DNA of 58,492 bases from an uncultured Alteromonadaceae bacterium. Lineage in GTDB: Bacteria > Pseudomonadota > Gammaproteobacteria > Pseudomonadales > Halieaceae. Position numbers and translations under genes: made by a program. Location: positions 1-58,492 of the forward strand of contig CAJYAI010000010.1 of assembly GCA_913064725.1 (NCBI GenBank), read 5' to 3'. Under the pieces are notes generated by a model. That model saw only the letters and a list, made by a program, of their open reading frames with translations. It had not been told where the DNA came from and made no database searches. This document shows positions 8,739 to 18,764 of this stretch, piece after piece (positions within the stretch are counted from its first letter, which is position 1; each line of letters opens with the position of its first letter).

Positions 8739-10915
8739 GCCCTCTTGTGTGGGTAATCGCCGTACCGTCGCCTTTACACCGGCTTTTCGAATATTTACCT
8801 CCTGATGGCGAAGCATTTAATCCAGCGTGTGGCGCACGGGTGCGCATCTCTTTTTCGGGTCGAGACGTCATTGGTGTCTTTTTAGAATCAAGGCTCAGTA
8901 GATTACCCAATCCATCAACACTCAAACGGGTGACGTCGGTGATCGATGTCGCAGCCTCGTTATTGCTGCATGAGCAATCGGCGCTACTCCAGTGGCTCTC
9001 CGACTACTACCTGATACCACCGGGTGAGGCATACCTTTTAGGGCTATCCAATACGGAACGCAAAGGCAACCTACAATGGGAGCCCCCGCTAGATCACGTA
9101 GTGCTGCGCGAGGGGGGCGATCCTCTCGCGACGATCCCCAAGCGCGCAAGACGACAGCGCGATGCCATTGCACTCATCGGTAACAATAGCGTGTCTATCG
9201 CTGACCTATCGGAACAGGGCATATCGACGTCTGTTATTAGATCCCTGTTATCACTCAGCCTGGTCGAAAAAGTCCCTTCACCACCCATATCGCGGCATGC
9301 AAAACGGGCTTCACCCGACCTTACTGAAGAGCAGAAGCGAGTCAGTATCGAGCTCATCTCTAAACTCAACCACTTTAGGGCGCACCTGTTAGAGGGAATT
9401 ACGGGGAGCGGTAAAACCGAGGTTTACCTTGAATGTATCAAGGCTGTAATCGCAAACAATCAACAGGTCTTAGTTATTGTTCCAGAAATAGGACTAACAC
9501 CCCAGACGAAAGCGCGTTTTGAAGATGCCTTAGGTTGTGAGGTGCCGCTAATTCACTCTGGCATCACCGAAAGTGACCGAGGTCGATCTTGGGCATTGGC
9601 GAGATCCGGACTGGCTCCTGTCATTTTAGGCACCCGCTCTGCTGTATTTTGCAGCTTTCGTTCGCTTGGGTTAATTGTGGTCGATGAGGAGCATGACCCG
9701 TCGCTGAAGCAGCAAGATCATCCGCGTTACTCGGCGAGGGACGTTGCCATTAAGCGCGCACAGCTGTGCAATTGCCCCATTATTTTAGGCAGTGCGACAC
9801 CAAGCCTCGAATCCATTGCCAATTGCGATGCCGGCAAATACCAGCACCATATTTTGTCCGAACGCCCGCAAGGCACCAGCTTGCCAAGCATCTCCTTGGT
9901 TGACACCAGAGGACTTGCTCTCGCAAGTGGCCTATCTGACCAAGCCATCACAGAGATTACACGTGCCCTAAGTCGGGACGAGCAGGCGCTGCTCTTTATC
10001 AATCGCCGAGGCTTTGCACATAGTCTGCAGTGTGAGGACTGTGGCTGGGTCGCCGGCTGCCATCAATGTGATTCGTCGCTGTCAGTTCATCGCAATCCAC
10101 CTCACCTCAGCTGCCATCACTGCCAGACCAAACGTAGCACGCCTCGCCAATGCGAGGAGTGCCAAAGCATCCGCCTGTCTGGTCGTGGCGTTGGTACGGA
10201 GCAACTGGAGCTATTGATGCATCGGCTCTTCAGCGATATGCCGGTCTTTCGTATCGACAGCGATAGCATCAAAAATGTAGATGCCCTCACATCAACGCTC
10301 GACAGCATTTCAGCCGCGGGCTCGGCCGTCTTACTAGGGACGCAAATGCTCTCGAAGGGCCACAACTTTCCAAAAGTGACGTGCGTGGTAGTTGTCGATG
10401 CGGATAACCTGCTGTTTAGTCCGGATTTTCGGGCGGAAGAGCGCCTCCTACAGTTACTTGTGCAAGTCGCTGGCCGAGCCGGACGCGCGACACTTCCCGG
10501 AAAGGTCCTCATTCAAACGCGTTGCCCCGACCACCCGCTCATTCAGGAAGTGGCGAACAATGCCTATTCGGAGCAAGCCCGCCGACTCCTTGCGCGGCGC
10601 GAAGAACTCTCTCTGCCACCAAAAGGCGCCATGGGTGTCATTCGCTGCGACGCCAGTGCCGAAACGAACGCAATCGACTTTTTAGACTCTTTAAAAAAGC
10701 AACTGCCCAGCACCAGCCATGCTCGCTTATTAGGCCCGATGCCGACACTGATGACGCGCCGCGCAGGAATGTATCGCTACCAGATAATTATTCATGGGCC
10801 GACACGACGAGAAGTTCACGTGGTCATGAAAAAGGCGATCGAAATGGGCTCACAGCAGAAATTAGCGCGAAAAGTTAGTTGGTTTGTCGAAATCGACCCG
10901 ACTGAGACGCTGTAA
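8711..10915 (+). CDS. priA: Primosomal protein N' (replication restart helicase PriA)
   Basis: 3'-to-5' superfamily 2 helicase that loads the replisome at stalled forks. The 734 residues have the expected order: an N-terminal 3'-DNA-binding domain ([12 protein letters not shown] near residue 20), a winged helix, helicase lobe 1 with Walker [10 protein letters not shown] at about 229 and the DEEHD box followed by the aromatic-rich loop (HPRYSARD). A zinc-binding insert comes next (about 437-480) with paired CxxC motifs, then lobe 2 with [12 protein letters not shown] and the QVAGRAGR motif. Both nucleotide-binding and zinc ligands are intact. It is divergent from rpmE across a 45-base gap. Confidence 0.96.
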   Translation: MIPEPKANSSPLVWVIAVPSPLHRLFEYLPPDGEAFNPACGARVRISFSGRDVIGVFLESRLSRLPNPSTLKRVTSVIDVAASLLLHEQSALLQWLSDYYLIPPGEAYLLGLSNTERKGNLQWEPPLDHVVLREGGDPLATIPKRARRQRDAIALIGNNSVSIADLSEQGISTSVIRSLLSLSLVEKVPSPPISRHAKRASPDLTEEQKRVSIELISKLNHFRAHLLEGITGSGKTEVYLECIKAVIANNQQVLVIVPEIGLTPQTKARFEDALGCEVPLIHSGITESDRGRSWALARSGLAPVILGTRSAVFCSFRSLGLIVVDEEHDPSLKQQDHPRYSARDVAIKRAQLCNCPIILGSATPSLESIANCDAGKYQHHILSERPQGTSLPSISLVDTRGLALASGLSDQAITEITRALSRDEQALLFINRRGFAHSLQCEDCGWVAGCHQCDSSLSVHRNPPHLSCHHCQTKRSTPRQCEECQSIRLSGRGVGTEQLELLMHRLFSDMPVFRIDSDSIKNVDALTSTLDSISAAGSAVLLGTQMLSKGHNFPKVTCVVVVDADNLLFSPDFRAEERLLQLLVQVAGRAGRATLPGKVLIQTRCPDHPLIQEVANNAYSEQARRLLARREELSLPPKGAMGVIRCDASAETNAIDFLDSLKKQLPSTSHARLLGPMPTLMTRRAGMYRYQIIIHGPTRREVHVVMKKAIEMGSQQKLARKVSWFVEIDPTETL

Positions 10916-10976
10916 CGAGATACAATGAAGGCCTAAAGCAACACCACGAAACGCCTAACGACAGCAAACGATATCA

Positions 10977-12662
10977 ATGAAAGATCAGGTAATCGGAATA
11001 ATCGAACAGTCTCTCTCCGCACTCCAGTCTCTAGGTGTGCTTCCCGAGGGTGACATGCCATCGCCTCAAGTGGACCACACACGTGATCCTAATCATGGGG
11101 ATTTAGCCACCAATGTGGCCATGGCTTTAGCAAAACGCGCGGGCATGCCTCCCCGCGAGTTAGCTCAAGCACTGATTGATCAGTTACCAGCCAACCCGAT
11201 CATCATCCAGTGCGATATTGCAGGGCCCGGCTTCATCAACTTTCATCTGTCTCAAGCAAGTAATTTTGCTGTTGTGGAGACGATCCTATCGGCGGGGGAG
11301 CACTTTGGTCGCTCGACCGAGGGCAGCGGCAAGCGGGTTCAAGTCGAGTTTGTCTCGGCCAATCCAACAGGACCTTTACATGTGGGGCATGGTCGTGGTG
11401 CGGCCATCGGAGATACGCTCTGCCGCTTGCTAGAGAACGCCGGCTGGTCAGTTCACCGCGAATTTTACTACAACGATGCCGGCCAACAGATCACTAACCT
11501 CGCCTTATCCGTCAAAGCGCGCATTGATAATGTCGAGCCCAGTGACGAAGCCTGGCCCAAAGACGGCTACCAGGGCGCATACATTAAAGATGTTGCCTCT
11601 GCTTACCTCAGTCGGCAAACAGTCGACGCTGCCGACCGCTCGGTAACCGCCTCGGGTGATGCAGACGATCTGGCAAACATTCAGGCGTTTTCGGTGGCGT
11701 GGCTGCGCCGTGAGCAAGATGAAGACCTCAAGGCATTCGGCGTCGACTTTGACCAGTACTTTTTAGAGTCATCACTTTACACCTCGAAATCGGTCGAAAG
11801 GACTGTTGAGTCGCTTATTGCGAATCAGTTTACTTATGAGAAAGACGACGCTCTGTGGCTGAAAACTACCGATTTTGGCGATGACAAAGATCGCGTCATG
11901 AGAAAGCGAGAGGGTGGCTATACCTATTTTGTACCCGACGTCGCCTACCACCACAACAAATGGGATCGGGGCTTTGAGCGCGTTATTAATGAACAAGGTG
12001 CGGATCATCACAGCACGATCACTCGAGTTCGGGCAGGTCTACAGGCGCTTGAATCTGGCATCCCACAAGGATGGCCGGAGTATGTGCTTCACCAAATGGT
12101 CACCGTCATGCGCGATGGCGACGAAGTAAAGCTGTCAAAACGCGCAGGCAGTTATGTCACTCTGCGCGATCTTATCGACTGGGTCGGTCGCGATGCAACG
12201 CGCTATTTTCTGACAGCGCGCGCCGCCACGTCACAGCTTACATTTGACATTGATCTAGCACTGTCAAAAAGCAACGAGAATCCCGTTTATTACATTCAGT
12301 ATGCGCATGCTCGAATCTGCAGCGTACAACGCAGAGCCACAGATCAATTTGAGCAGTGGTCCAGCTCCGACGGCGTACAGCACCTAGCGCTGCTGGATCA
12401 ACCAGAAGAGCAATCCTTGGCTCTGGCGCTTAGCAAATTCCCCGACGTCCTATCGGGTGCCACAAAAAGGCTAGAGCCCCATGCGGTGGCGAACTATCTT
12501 CGGGACGTGGCCGCTGAATTTCACTCGTTCTACAATGCGCATAAGATCATTGATGACAACGCTGAATTGACCCTCGCGCGTCTCTCGTTAGCAACAGCGA
12601 CCCGATATGTCATTGCCAACGGACTCCGGATTTTAGGTGTGTCAGCGCCTGAGGCCATGTAA
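10977..12662 (+). CDS. argS: Arginyl-tRNA synthetase
   Basis: Class I aminoacyl-tRNA synthetase charging tRNA-Arg. The 561-residue protein has an N-terminal Add-1 domain recognising the tRNA D-loop, the HIGH-type signature HVGH at 135-138 within PTGPLHVGHGRG, and a KMSKS-equivalent KLSKR at 385-389. A C-terminal anticodon-binding DALR domain begins around 440. It is followed after two bases by a SPOR-domain gene, as in many gammaproteobacteria. Confidence 0.97.
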   Translation: MKDQVIGIIEQSLSALQSLGVLPEGDMPSPQVDHTRDPNHGDLATNVAMALAKRAGMPPRELAQALIDQLPANPIIIQCDIAGPGFINFHLSQASNFAVVETILSAGEHFGRSTEGSGKRVQVEFVSANPTGPLHVGHGRGAAIGDTLCRLLENAGWSVHREFYYNDAGQQITNLALSVKARIDNVEPSDEAWPKDGYQGAYIKDVASAYLSRQTVDAADRSVTASGDADDLANIQAFSVAWLRREQDEDLKAFGVDFDQYFLESSLYTSKSVERTVESLIANQFTYEKDDALWLKTTDFGDDKDRVMRKREGGYTYFVPDVAYHHNKWDRGFERVINEQGADHHSTITRVRAGLQALESGIPQGWPEYVLHQMVTVMRDGDEVKLSKRAGSYVTLRDLIDWVGRDATRYFLTARAATSQLTFDIDLALSKSNENPVYYIQYAHARICSVQRRATDQFEQWSSSDGVQHLALLDQPEEQSLALALSKFPDVLSGATKRLEPHAVANYLRDVAAEFHSFYNAHKIIDDNAELTLARLSLATATRYVIANGLRILGVSAPEAM

Positions 12663-12664
12663 AG

Positions 12665-13234
12665 ATGCGCACCACAAAACCGGAAACAAAACGAAAACCA
12701 CCTGCTGCAAGTGCGACACGCCGAGCTCCTGCGCGCGGCAAAAAAAAGTCATCAGACGTCTCTTTGTTTAGTGGTGCACACATCAACGGTTTTCTGGTTG
12801 GTGTCGTGACGGGTGCCGTCGCCAGCCTCGGTGTTATTACCGGCATCAATCCAAACGCCCTGCCGTCAGCTATGTCGTCACAAGCCTCGGCCACAGTAGA
12901 GTCGTCACCACAGCCAAGCTTCACCTTTTTTTCTACTCTTGAAGATGAGTCGTTCCAAATTGATTCGTCAAGCACTGCCGATGCGCGTACATCTATGTAC
13001 ACACAGTATGTGCTTCAAGCCGGTTCATTCCGTGCTACGGAGGACGCCGATAAACGCCGCGGCGAGCTAGCCCTCCTTGGACTCGAATCCAAGATTGAGG
13101 AGATGAAGACCGATACCGGCATCTGGCACCGAGTTTATATTGGGCCCTTTCAAAGTAGGTCTAAGATGGCCAAGGCCAGAAGTCTGACTGCACAGTCTGA
13201 TATCGACACGCTGCTGCTCAAGCGGGCTCAGTAA
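12665..13234 (+). CDS. FtsN-like SPOR-domain cell-division protein
   Basis: Small bitopic protein: a basic cytoplasmic tail (1-36, many K/R), one transmembrane helix at about 40-60, a flexible Ser/Thr-rich linker, and a C-terminal SPOR domain (about 112-188) containing YVLQAGSF and HRVYIGPF, the segments that bind denuded septal glycan strands. The start lies two bases after argS, so it is co-transcribed. Pseudomonas-type genomes carry an FtsN-like gene here, followed by hslVU. With 189 residues it is shorter than E. coli FtsN, and whether it is the essential FtsN cannot be told from sequence. Confidence 0.85.
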   Translation: MRTTKPETKRKPPAASATRRAPARGKKKSSDVSLFSGAHINGFLVGVVTGAVASLGVITGINPNALPSAMSSQASATVESSPQPSFTFFSTLEDESFQIDSSSTADARTSMYTQYVLQAGSFRATEDADKRRGELALLGLESKIEEMKTDTGIWHRVYIGPFQSRSKMAKARSLTAQSDIDTLLLKRAQ

Positions 13235-13249
13235 AATGAGGACGATGAG

Positions 13250-13636
13250 ATGAAGGGTGGCCCGCCAGACTCGATTAGCTACAGTCCAAGTAAACGCACA
13301 CTAACCCTCGTATTTCCGAATGAGGCCCCCAAACAACTCTCTGCCGAACTGCTAAGAGTGCTGTCGCCCTCGGCAGAAGTACAAGGGCATGGACCCGGGC
13401 AGGAAGTGCTTCAAACCGGAAAGCTCAATGTAGGTATTACGGACATCCAACCGGTAGGTCACTATGCGGTGCAACTGACTTTTGACGACGGGCACAGCTC
13501 CGGACTGTACACTTGGACGTATTTAGCGCACTTAGTTATGAACCAAGACTCCCTCTGGATGAGCTATCTAGATCGGTTGGCACAGGCATCGGCCTCGCGG
13601 GACCCCAACACAGAGATCGTAAACATCGTCGGCTAA
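13250..13636 (+). CDS. DUF971 (GBBH-like N-terminal domain) protein
   Basis: A 128-residue protein of the DUF971 family, also found as the N-terminal domain of gamma-butyrobetaine hydroxylase. Seen: the SISYSPSKRTLTLVF-type start, the EVQGHGPGQ segment, and the YAVQLTFDDGHSSGLYTW segment characteristic of the domain. It has a GAGG-type Shine-Dalgarno and lies 15 bases after the SPOR gene. The function of stand-alone members is not firmly established; links to Fe-S or protease contexts come from its frequent position beside hslVU, which is not present here. Confidence 0.85.
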   Translation: MKGGPPDSISYSPSKRTLTLVFPNEAPKQLSAELLRVLSPSAEVQGHGPGQEVLQTGKLNVGITDIQPVGHYAVQLTFDDGHSSGLYTWTYLAHLVMNQDSLWMSYLDRLAQASASRDPNTEIVNIVG

Positions 13637-13665
13637 CACGCGTCTGTCCAAATTAGGAAACTGCT

Positions 13666-14430
13666 ATGAACACACAAGACAACCAGAGTGACGAGACAAC
13701 TGACTTTGGATTTGAGCAAGTCAAAAAAGGGGAAAAGGCCGGGCGCGTCCGCGAGGTGTTTGATTCTGTTGCCGATCAATATGATGTCATGAATGATCTC
13801 ATGTCGGGCGGCCTACATCGGCTTTGGAAGCGTTTTACAATTGAACTCAGTGCGGTGCGATCTGGTCAGACTGTACTCGACATAGCTGGCGGCACAGGCG
13901 ATCTCGCTGCTAAGTTTTCTAAACTGGTTGGCAATGACGGCAATGTCATTCTCGCAGATATTAATGCTGCGATGCTGTCGGTCGGTCGGGATCGTCTTAT
14001 CGACAAAGGCGCACTTAATAACATCAGTGTGGTTCAAGCTGATGCACAATTTCTGCCCTTTGAGGACAACAGTATCGACTGCATCACCATCGCGTTTGGG
14101 CTCAGAAATGTAACCGATAAAGACACAGCACTGCGATCCATGCACCGTGTCTTAAAACCAGGTGGTCGGCTACTTGTACTGGAGTTTTCCAAGCCAACCT
14201 CGCCCCTGCTCTCCAAGATCTACGATGCCTACTCATTTGCGGCCCTCCCCATTATGGGCAAACTGATTGCCGATGACGCCGACAGCTATCGATACCTTGC
14301 GGAATCCATACGCAAGCATCCCGACCAAGATACGCTCCTTGATATGGTTGAAGATGCAGGCTTCGTAGACTGTCGCTATCACAACATGACCGGTGGCATT
14401 GTCGCCGTTCACAGAGGCATAAAGGGCTAG
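13666..14430 (+). CDS. ubiE: Ubiquinone/menaquinone C-methyltransferase
   Basis: SAM-dependent C-methylation of the quinone ring (ubiquinone and, where present, menaquinone). The 254 residues include the N-terminal [17 protein letters not shown] segment diagnostic of UbiE, the SAM-binding loop [11 protein letters not shown] at 70-80, and the VLEFSKP motif in the C-terminal half. It is followed after five bases by ubiJ and then ubiB, the classical ubiE-ubiJ-ubiB operon. Confidence 0.97.
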   Translation: MNTQDNQSDETTDFGFEQVKKGEKAGRVREVFDSVADQYDVMNDLMSGGLHRLWKRFTIELSAVRSGQTVLDIAGGTGDLAAKFSKLVGNDGNVILADINAAMLSVGRDRLIDKGALNNISVVQADAQFLPFEDNSIDCITIAFGLRNVTDKDTALRSMHRVLKPGGRLLVLEFSKPTSPLLSKIYDAYSFAALPIMGKLIADDADSYRYLAESIRKHPDQDTLLDMVEDAGFVDCRYHNMTGGIVAVHRGIKG

Positions 14431-14435
14431 ACCTT

Positions 14436-15083
14436 ATGCAGCACGATCCCGCTGTCATTACGGGCATTTGCCGCGCTGTCGAGCTCGCTATTGAGCGGGC
14501 TGTTCGGCTATCGCCAGGCACAGCAACACAGTTACAAGGACTTCATCCGCTTGATGTAGCCATTCATTGCACCGAACCCACAATCTCGATCTTCGCTTTT
14601 ATTGATGCGGCGGGCATGGTCAAGCTCGCCAGTTATCGCGAGACCAAACCGACCGTCGCGATTGAAGCGACGTGGCGCGATTTTGGGAAACTAGCAACAG
14701 CGGCAGACCCAGCTGCAGCACTTATCAACGGCGATATAAAAATAAGTGGTGACACAGCAGCACTCCTCCAAGTGCAGCGCGTTATTAGCGATCTTGACGT
14801 CGACTGGGAAGCACCTCTTGTCGATGCTCTTGGCCCATTACTAGGGCATCAGATAGCAAATATTGTCCGAGCCATTGTCCACGGTACCAAGTCGACCCAT
14901 CGTCGGGTCAAGAGACAGCTCAGCGAATTTATCCTGGAGGAGGGACGCCTATCGCCATCTGCAGGGGAGCTTGATGCATTTTTCTCTGACATAGACGATT
15001 TGGTGCTGCGCGCGGACAGAGTAGAGTCACGACTCACGCGACTCAAAAAGCGAGTGAGTACGTTAGTCGAGACTGTTAAATGA
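14436..15083 (+). CDS. ubiJ: Ubiquinone biosynthesis accessory factor UbiJ
   Basis: SCP2-fold lipid-binding protein that, with UbiK, scaffolds the soluble Ubi complex and presents polyprenylated intermediates. The 215-residue sequence has an SCP2-type N-terminal domain (about 25-110, ending in [19 protein letters not shown]) and a C-terminal segment rich in charged heptads (about 180-213) expected to form the UbiK-binding coiled coil. It sits between ubiE and ubiB and overlaps ubiB by four bases (ATGA). Confidence 0.92.
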   Translation: MQHDPAVITGICRAVELAIERAVRLSPGTATQLQGLHPLDVAIHCTEPTISIFAFIDAAGMVKLASYRETKPTVAIEATWRDFGKLATAADPAAALINGDIKISGDTAALLQVQRVISDLDVDWEAPLVDALGPLLGHQIANIVRAIVHGTKSTHRRVKRQLSEFILEEGRLSPSAGELDAFFSDIDDLVLRADRVESRLTRLKKRVSTLVETVK

Positions 15084-16651
15084 GGCGTGCCCTTCAATTT
15101 ATCCTAACAGCGAGAGCCTACCGATTGGGCGCCCTGCTTCCCAAGGGCTCGGCTAAGGGCGAGCTGTTGCGATGGTTGCTCGGTTCGAGTGAGCGCAGTG
15201 ATGATGCACCGCGGGGCGAGAGGCTGCGTCGTGCACTAGAGTCACTGGGGCCTGTATCAATTAAGTTTGGGCAGTTGCTGTCGACACGACGCGATCTGCT
15301 CCCAGACGATATAGCAGACGACCTTGCACGCTTACAGGACGAAGTCGCCCCCTTCGCATCGGCAACTGCGATAGATATTATCGAGCGAGAGCTCGCTAAA
15401 CCTGTTAACGAGGCGTTTGCATCATTTGAGACTGAACCCCTCGCAGCTGCATCGGTTGCTCAGGTTCATGCGGTTACACTGCCTGACGGCGAGGCTGCTG
15501 TCGTCAAAGTATTGCGACCTGAAATCGGCACAAAAATAGCCGCCGATATCCGATTATTAAAGCGTATTGCGGCATTAATAGATCGGCTTTCGGACGATTT
15601 TAAGCGATTGCGGCTCCCCGAGGTTGTCGCGGATTACGAGCTCACAATATCAACGGAACTCGACTTACGCAGAGAAGCCGCAAACGCCTCTTTGCTAAAA
15701 AAGAACACAGCACAGCGCAAGCTGGTCTTCATTCCAACGATTTTCTGGGATTACAGTACGCCACGCGTCATGGTGTCAGAGCGAATCTCTGGCGTTCCCA
15801 TTAGAGACATTACAGCACTGAATAACGCTAAGGTGGACATGAAGCTCCTCGCTGAGCGAGGCGTAGAGATATTTTTCTCGCAGGTCTTTGATGACTGCTT
15901 TTTTCACGCCGATATGCATCCAGGCAATATTTTTGTCGACATCACCACACCACAATCACCCACTTACATCGCGGTCGATTGCGCCATCGTGGGGCAGCTC
16001 TCAAGAGAAGATCAGTACTATGTTGCCCGCAATTTGCTTGCGATTTTGCAGCGCAATTACCGATTGGTCGCCGAGTTACACATCGAAAGTGGTTGGGTAC
16101 CGCCCTCTACCCGGGTTCAAGATTTCGAATCAACCATACGAATGTTATGCGAACCGATCTTCGATAGACCACTGAACCAAATTTCTTTGGGACATATGCT
16201 GGTAAATCTTTTCCGCGCAGCATCAAGCTTTGACATGAAAATTCAACCGCAGCTCGTGTTGTTGCAGAAAACGCTCCTTAATATCGAAGGCTTGGGACGA
16301 CAGCTGTATCCGGAACTCAATCTTTGGGAGACGGCAAAACCCTTTCTCGAGGACTGGCTTAAACGACAGTACAGTCCTCGCAATGTCGTCAGACAGCTGC
16401 AGCGCGACGCACCCGCCTTTATCCACCATGCCTCGCAGTTGCCAGAGGTCTTACCCCAGTTCCTCGCAGTGCAAAAGCGAATATTAAATGAGCCTCACAG
16501 AAAGGAAGCGCACGCCCGGGATTCCCATTACTGGATTGGATCGGGTGTAGCGACGCTTGTGATAACCCTAGTCGCTAATCTGCAAAGTCATTGGTATCCC
16601 ATTGCCGGACTGTGCCTCGTTCTGTTGGGACTAATTCGCCTGCGTCAGTGA
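15080..16651 (+). CDS. ubiB: Ubiquinone biosynthesis kinase-like protein UbiB
   Basis: Atypical ABC1/ADCK-family kinase-like ATPase required for ubiquinone synthesis, anchored to the inner membrane. Seen: the invariant KFGQ motif within [13 protein letters not shown] near residue 60, the alanine-rich loop [11 protein letters not shown] that replaces the usual P-loop, and a catalytic-loop HADMHPGN. Two C-terminal hydrophobic helices (about 483-520) form the membrane anchor. The 523-residue length is typical. Translation is coupled to ubiJ. Confidence 0.96.
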   Translation: MRRALQFILTARAYRLGALLPKGSAKGELLRWLLGSSERSDDAPRGERLRRALESLGPVSIKFGQLLSTRRDLLPDDIADDLARLQDEVAPFASATAIDIIERELAKPVNEAFASFETEPLAAASVAQVHAVTLPDGEAAVVKVLRPEIGTKIAADIRLLKRIAALIDRLSDDFKRLRLPEVVADYELTISTELDLRREAANASLLKKNTAQRKLVFIPTIFWDYSTPRVMVSERISGVPIRDITALNNAKVDMKLLAERGVEIFFSQVFDDCFFHADMHPGNIFVDITTPQSPTYIAVDCAIVGQLSREDQYYVARNLLAILQRNYRLVAELHIESGWVPPSTRVQDFESTIRMLCEPIFDRPLNQISLGHMLVNLFRAASSFDMKIQPQLVLLQKTLLNIEGLGRQLYPELNLWETAKPFLEDWLKRQYSPRNVVRQLQRDAPAFIHHASQLPEVLPQFLAVQKRILNEPHRKEAHARDSHYWIGSGVATLVITLVANLQSHWYPIAGLCLVLLGLIRLRQ

Positions 16652-16682
16652 TCAGAGTTGACGAGCGTGGCATACTCGCAGG

Positions 16683-17072
16683 ATGAACCACACTCGACAT
16701 AGTCAGACACCCAACAGCATGCGTCCGAACTGGAACGCAGACGGTCTGATACCCGCTATCGCTCAAGACGCTCACACTGGCGAGGTGTTGATGATGGCAT
16801 GGATGAACGACGAAGCGCTGCGGCTAACCATTGAAGAAAAGCGCGCCGTCTATTGGTCTCGATCACGTAAACAGCTCTGGCGTAAAGGCGAAACCTCGGG
16901 CAACGTCCAGGAATTGATTGAACTGCGGCTCGACTGCGATGGCGATACATTGTTATTAAAAGTGAATCAGCGTGGTGATGGTGCTTGTCATACTGGTCGG
17001 CGACACTGCTTTTTTTATGAGCCGCGCGATGGACAATGGACGTTAGCAACACAAGAGAGCCAGGGATTATGA
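16683..17072 (+). CDS. hisI: Phosphoribosyl-AMP cyclohydrolase
   Basis: Third step of histidine synthesis: zinc-dependent hydrolysis of the adenine ring of PR-AMP. Seen: [12 protein letters not shown], the [18 protein letters not shown] signature, a LDCDGDTLL metal segment and the [12 protein letters not shown] motif with the two remaining zinc cysteines. The protein (129 residues) is a stand-alone HisI, not the HisI-HisE fusion of enterics. Its stop overlaps the hisE start by four bases. Confidence 0.96.
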   Translation: MNHTRHSQTPNSMRPNWNADGLIPAIAQDAHTGEVLMMAWMNDEALRLTIEEKRAVYWSRSRKQLWRKGETSGNVQELIELRLDCDGDTLLLKVNQRGDGACHTGRRHCFFYEPRDGQWTLATQESQGL

Positions 17073-17404
17073 GTGACGTCTTGAACGCCATCGCCTCTGT
17101 CATCGAGACGCGGAAAAAAGCGGATCCTGACACGTCTTATGTCGCTAGTTTAAACGCAGCTGGTTTAGATAAAATGCTAGAGAAGGTGGGCGAAGAGGCT
17201 ATTGAAGTTATTTTAGCGGCAAAAAATGCCGCAGACTCTGATAAGCATAGAGTTGAGGTGATCAATGAGGTGGCCGATCTCGTATTTCACACACTGGTCA
17301 TGCTCGATCGCCTCGGTATCAGTCATAATGCAGTTCTAGAGACGCTAGCCTCGCGGCAGGGAATATCCGGCTTAGAGGAAAAGGCATCACGCAACCATTC
17401 GTAA
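17069..17404 (+). CDS. hisE: Phosphoribosyl-ATP pyrophosphatase
   Basis: Second step of histidine synthesis: hydrolysis of PR-ATP to PR-AMP (MazG-like all-alpha fold). The ATG at 17069 overlaps the hisI stop (ATGA) and gives 111 residues beginning [16 protein letters not shown], the family start; an in-frame ATG further upstream lies inside hisI and was rejected. Metal-binding acidic motif: [12 protein letters not shown], with EVADLVFH downstream. The hisI-hisE-tatABC order is common in gammaproteobacteria, although the rest of the his genes here lie elsewhere. Confidence 0.95.
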   Translation: MSDVLNAIASVIETRKKADPDTSYVASLNAAGLDKMLEKVGEEAIEVILAAKNAADSDKHRVEVINEVADLVFHTLVMLDRLGISHNAVLETLASRQGISGLEEKASRNHS

Positions 17405-17448
17405 GGCTCAAAGGCACAGCACAGGTGTCTAAACAACGGTGAACAACT

Positions 17449-17646
17449 ATGGGATTTAGCGGCATTGGAATTTGGCAACTGCTCATCATTTTAGCCATTG
17501 TAGTTTTAGTTTTCGGTACCAAGAGGCTACCGGGTGCAGCAAAAGATCTGGGTAGCGCCATTACGCATTTTCGAGAGGGTATGAAGCGTAATGACAGTGA
17601 TTCAGCCAAGATCGACAAGACAGAGGACAACAAAGAAGATCCGTAA
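17449..17646 (+). CDS. tatA: Sec-independent translocase subunit TatA
   Basis: Pore-forming subunit of the twin-arginine translocase for folded proteins. The 65 residues contain a short N-terminal transmembrane helix (about 6-21), the hinge FGTKRLPG, then an amphipathic helix containing DLGSAITHFREGMK and an acidic tail. Followed by tatB after 15 bases. Confidence 0.96.
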   Translation: MGFSGIGIWQLLIILAIVVLVFGTKRLPGAAKDLGSAITHFREGMKRNDSDSAKIDKTEDNKEDP

Positions 17647-17661
17647 CGGGTCTCCATCATC

Positions 17662-18024
17662 ATGCTTGATATTGGCTTTGCTGAACTCTTAGTCATCAGT
17701 GCCGTAGCCCTGTTCGTGGTAGGCCCCGATAGACTTCCAAGTGCGATCCGATCCATTTCACTATGGCTCGGTCGTATTCGTCGTGGCTTTGACGAAATTA
17801 AGTCTGATGTCAGTCGCGAACTCCACAATGAAGAGGTGATGCGTGCCTTAAAGGAGAGTCGTGAGGAAGTGCAAGATTTTGCCGATATCAGCAGTGCACT
17901 GGCCATCGATGGGCCTGAGAACGGTGACGGAGTAACGTCGATCAAACCCGAACATGTCACCGATGGGGCCGGTCCGCAAGACGACATGGTCGAGGATGAC
18001 GATGATCGGCACAAAGGAGTCTAG
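17662..18024 (+). CDS. tatB: Twin-arginine translocase subunit TatB
   Basis: Forms the signal-peptide receptor with TatC. The 120-residue sequence has a TM helix with the early glutamate (GFAELLVISAVALFVVG), the VGPDRLP hinge that distinguishes TatB, an amphipathic helix (WLGRIRRGFDEIKSDV) and a long acidic C-terminal tail. The order tatA-tatB-tatC with small gaps indicates one operon. Confidence 0.95.
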   Translation: MLDIGFAELLVISAVALFVVGPDRLPSAIRSISLWLGRIRRGFDEIKSDVSRELHNEEVMRALKESREEVQDFADISSALAIDGPENGDGVTSIKPEHVTDGAGPQDDMVEDDDDRHKGV

Positions 18025-18029
18025 CTGCG

Positions 18030-18764
18030 GTGAGTGCTGATGAGCCTATGCCTCTGGTTGCACATTTGCGTGAGTTAAGAGATAGATTTCGTAACGCAAT
18101 TATCGCCGTAGCCCTCGCCTTTGCCGGACTATTTCCGTTTGCTAACCACCTGTACACCTACGTGTCGGAACCGCTCAGAGCACTCCTGCCAGAGGGATCT
18201 TCCATGATCGCAACGGAGGTAACATCGCCCTTCCTCACACCATTTAAATTGTCACTTGTATTAGCTGTGTTTGTTGCCATGCCCGTGATACTTGCGCAAG
18301 TTTGGGGCTTTATTGCCCCGGGCTTGTATAAATCAGAGAGACGGATAGCGGTGCCGCTTTTAGCATCCAGCGTAGTGCTCTTCTACGGGGGCGTCGCGTT
18401 CGCTTACTATGTCGTTTTTCCTCTGCTCTTCGGCTTTTTTACAACGGTCGGCCCGGGCGATATTGCGGTAATGACCGATATCAATCGATACCTGGATTTT
18501 GTACTCAAACTCTTCTTTGCCTTTGGTCTCGCTTTCGAAGTCCCGGTCGCCGCAGTTATTTTAATACTCAGCGGCGTCGTTACAGCAGATCAGCTGGCAA
18601 ACAATCGCTCTTACGTTATTGTTGGTTGCTTTGTCATGGGCATGTTATTGACGCCGCCTGACGTGATCTCACAAACCCTACTCGCCTTACCCATGTGGCT
18701 CTTATTTGAAGTGGGGCTCATTATGGGCCGTGTGCTCTCCCGAGGTAACTTAGACGATGAGTGA
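18030..18764 (+). CDS. tatC: Twin-arginine translocase subunit TatC
   Basis: Polytopic core of the Tat signal-peptide receptor, with six predicted TM helices over 244 residues. The N-terminal HLRELRDR motif (H12-R19) includes the conserved glutamate E15 that contacts the twin-arginine signal. The start is GTG at 18030, five bases after tatB, with AAAGGAG upstream; no better ATG fits. The end overlaps the next gene by eight bases. Confidence 0.96.
   Translation: MSADEPMPLVAHLRELRDRFRNAIIAVALAFAGLFPFANHLYTYVSEPLRALLPEGSSMIATEVTSPFLTPFKLSLVLAVFVAMPVILAQVWGFIAPGLYKSERRIAVPLLASSVVLFYGGVAFAYYVVFPLLFGFFTTVGPGDIAVMTDINRYLDFVLKLFFAFGLAFEVPVAAVILILSGVVTADQLANNRSYVIVGCFVMGMLLTPPDVISQTLLALPMWLLFEVGLIMGRVLSRGNLDDE

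Noticed and set aside
17319..18014. 231-codon minus-strand ORF opposite hisE, tatA and tatB
   Set aside because: Serine-rich antisense shadow; three well-supported genes occupy the plus strand.
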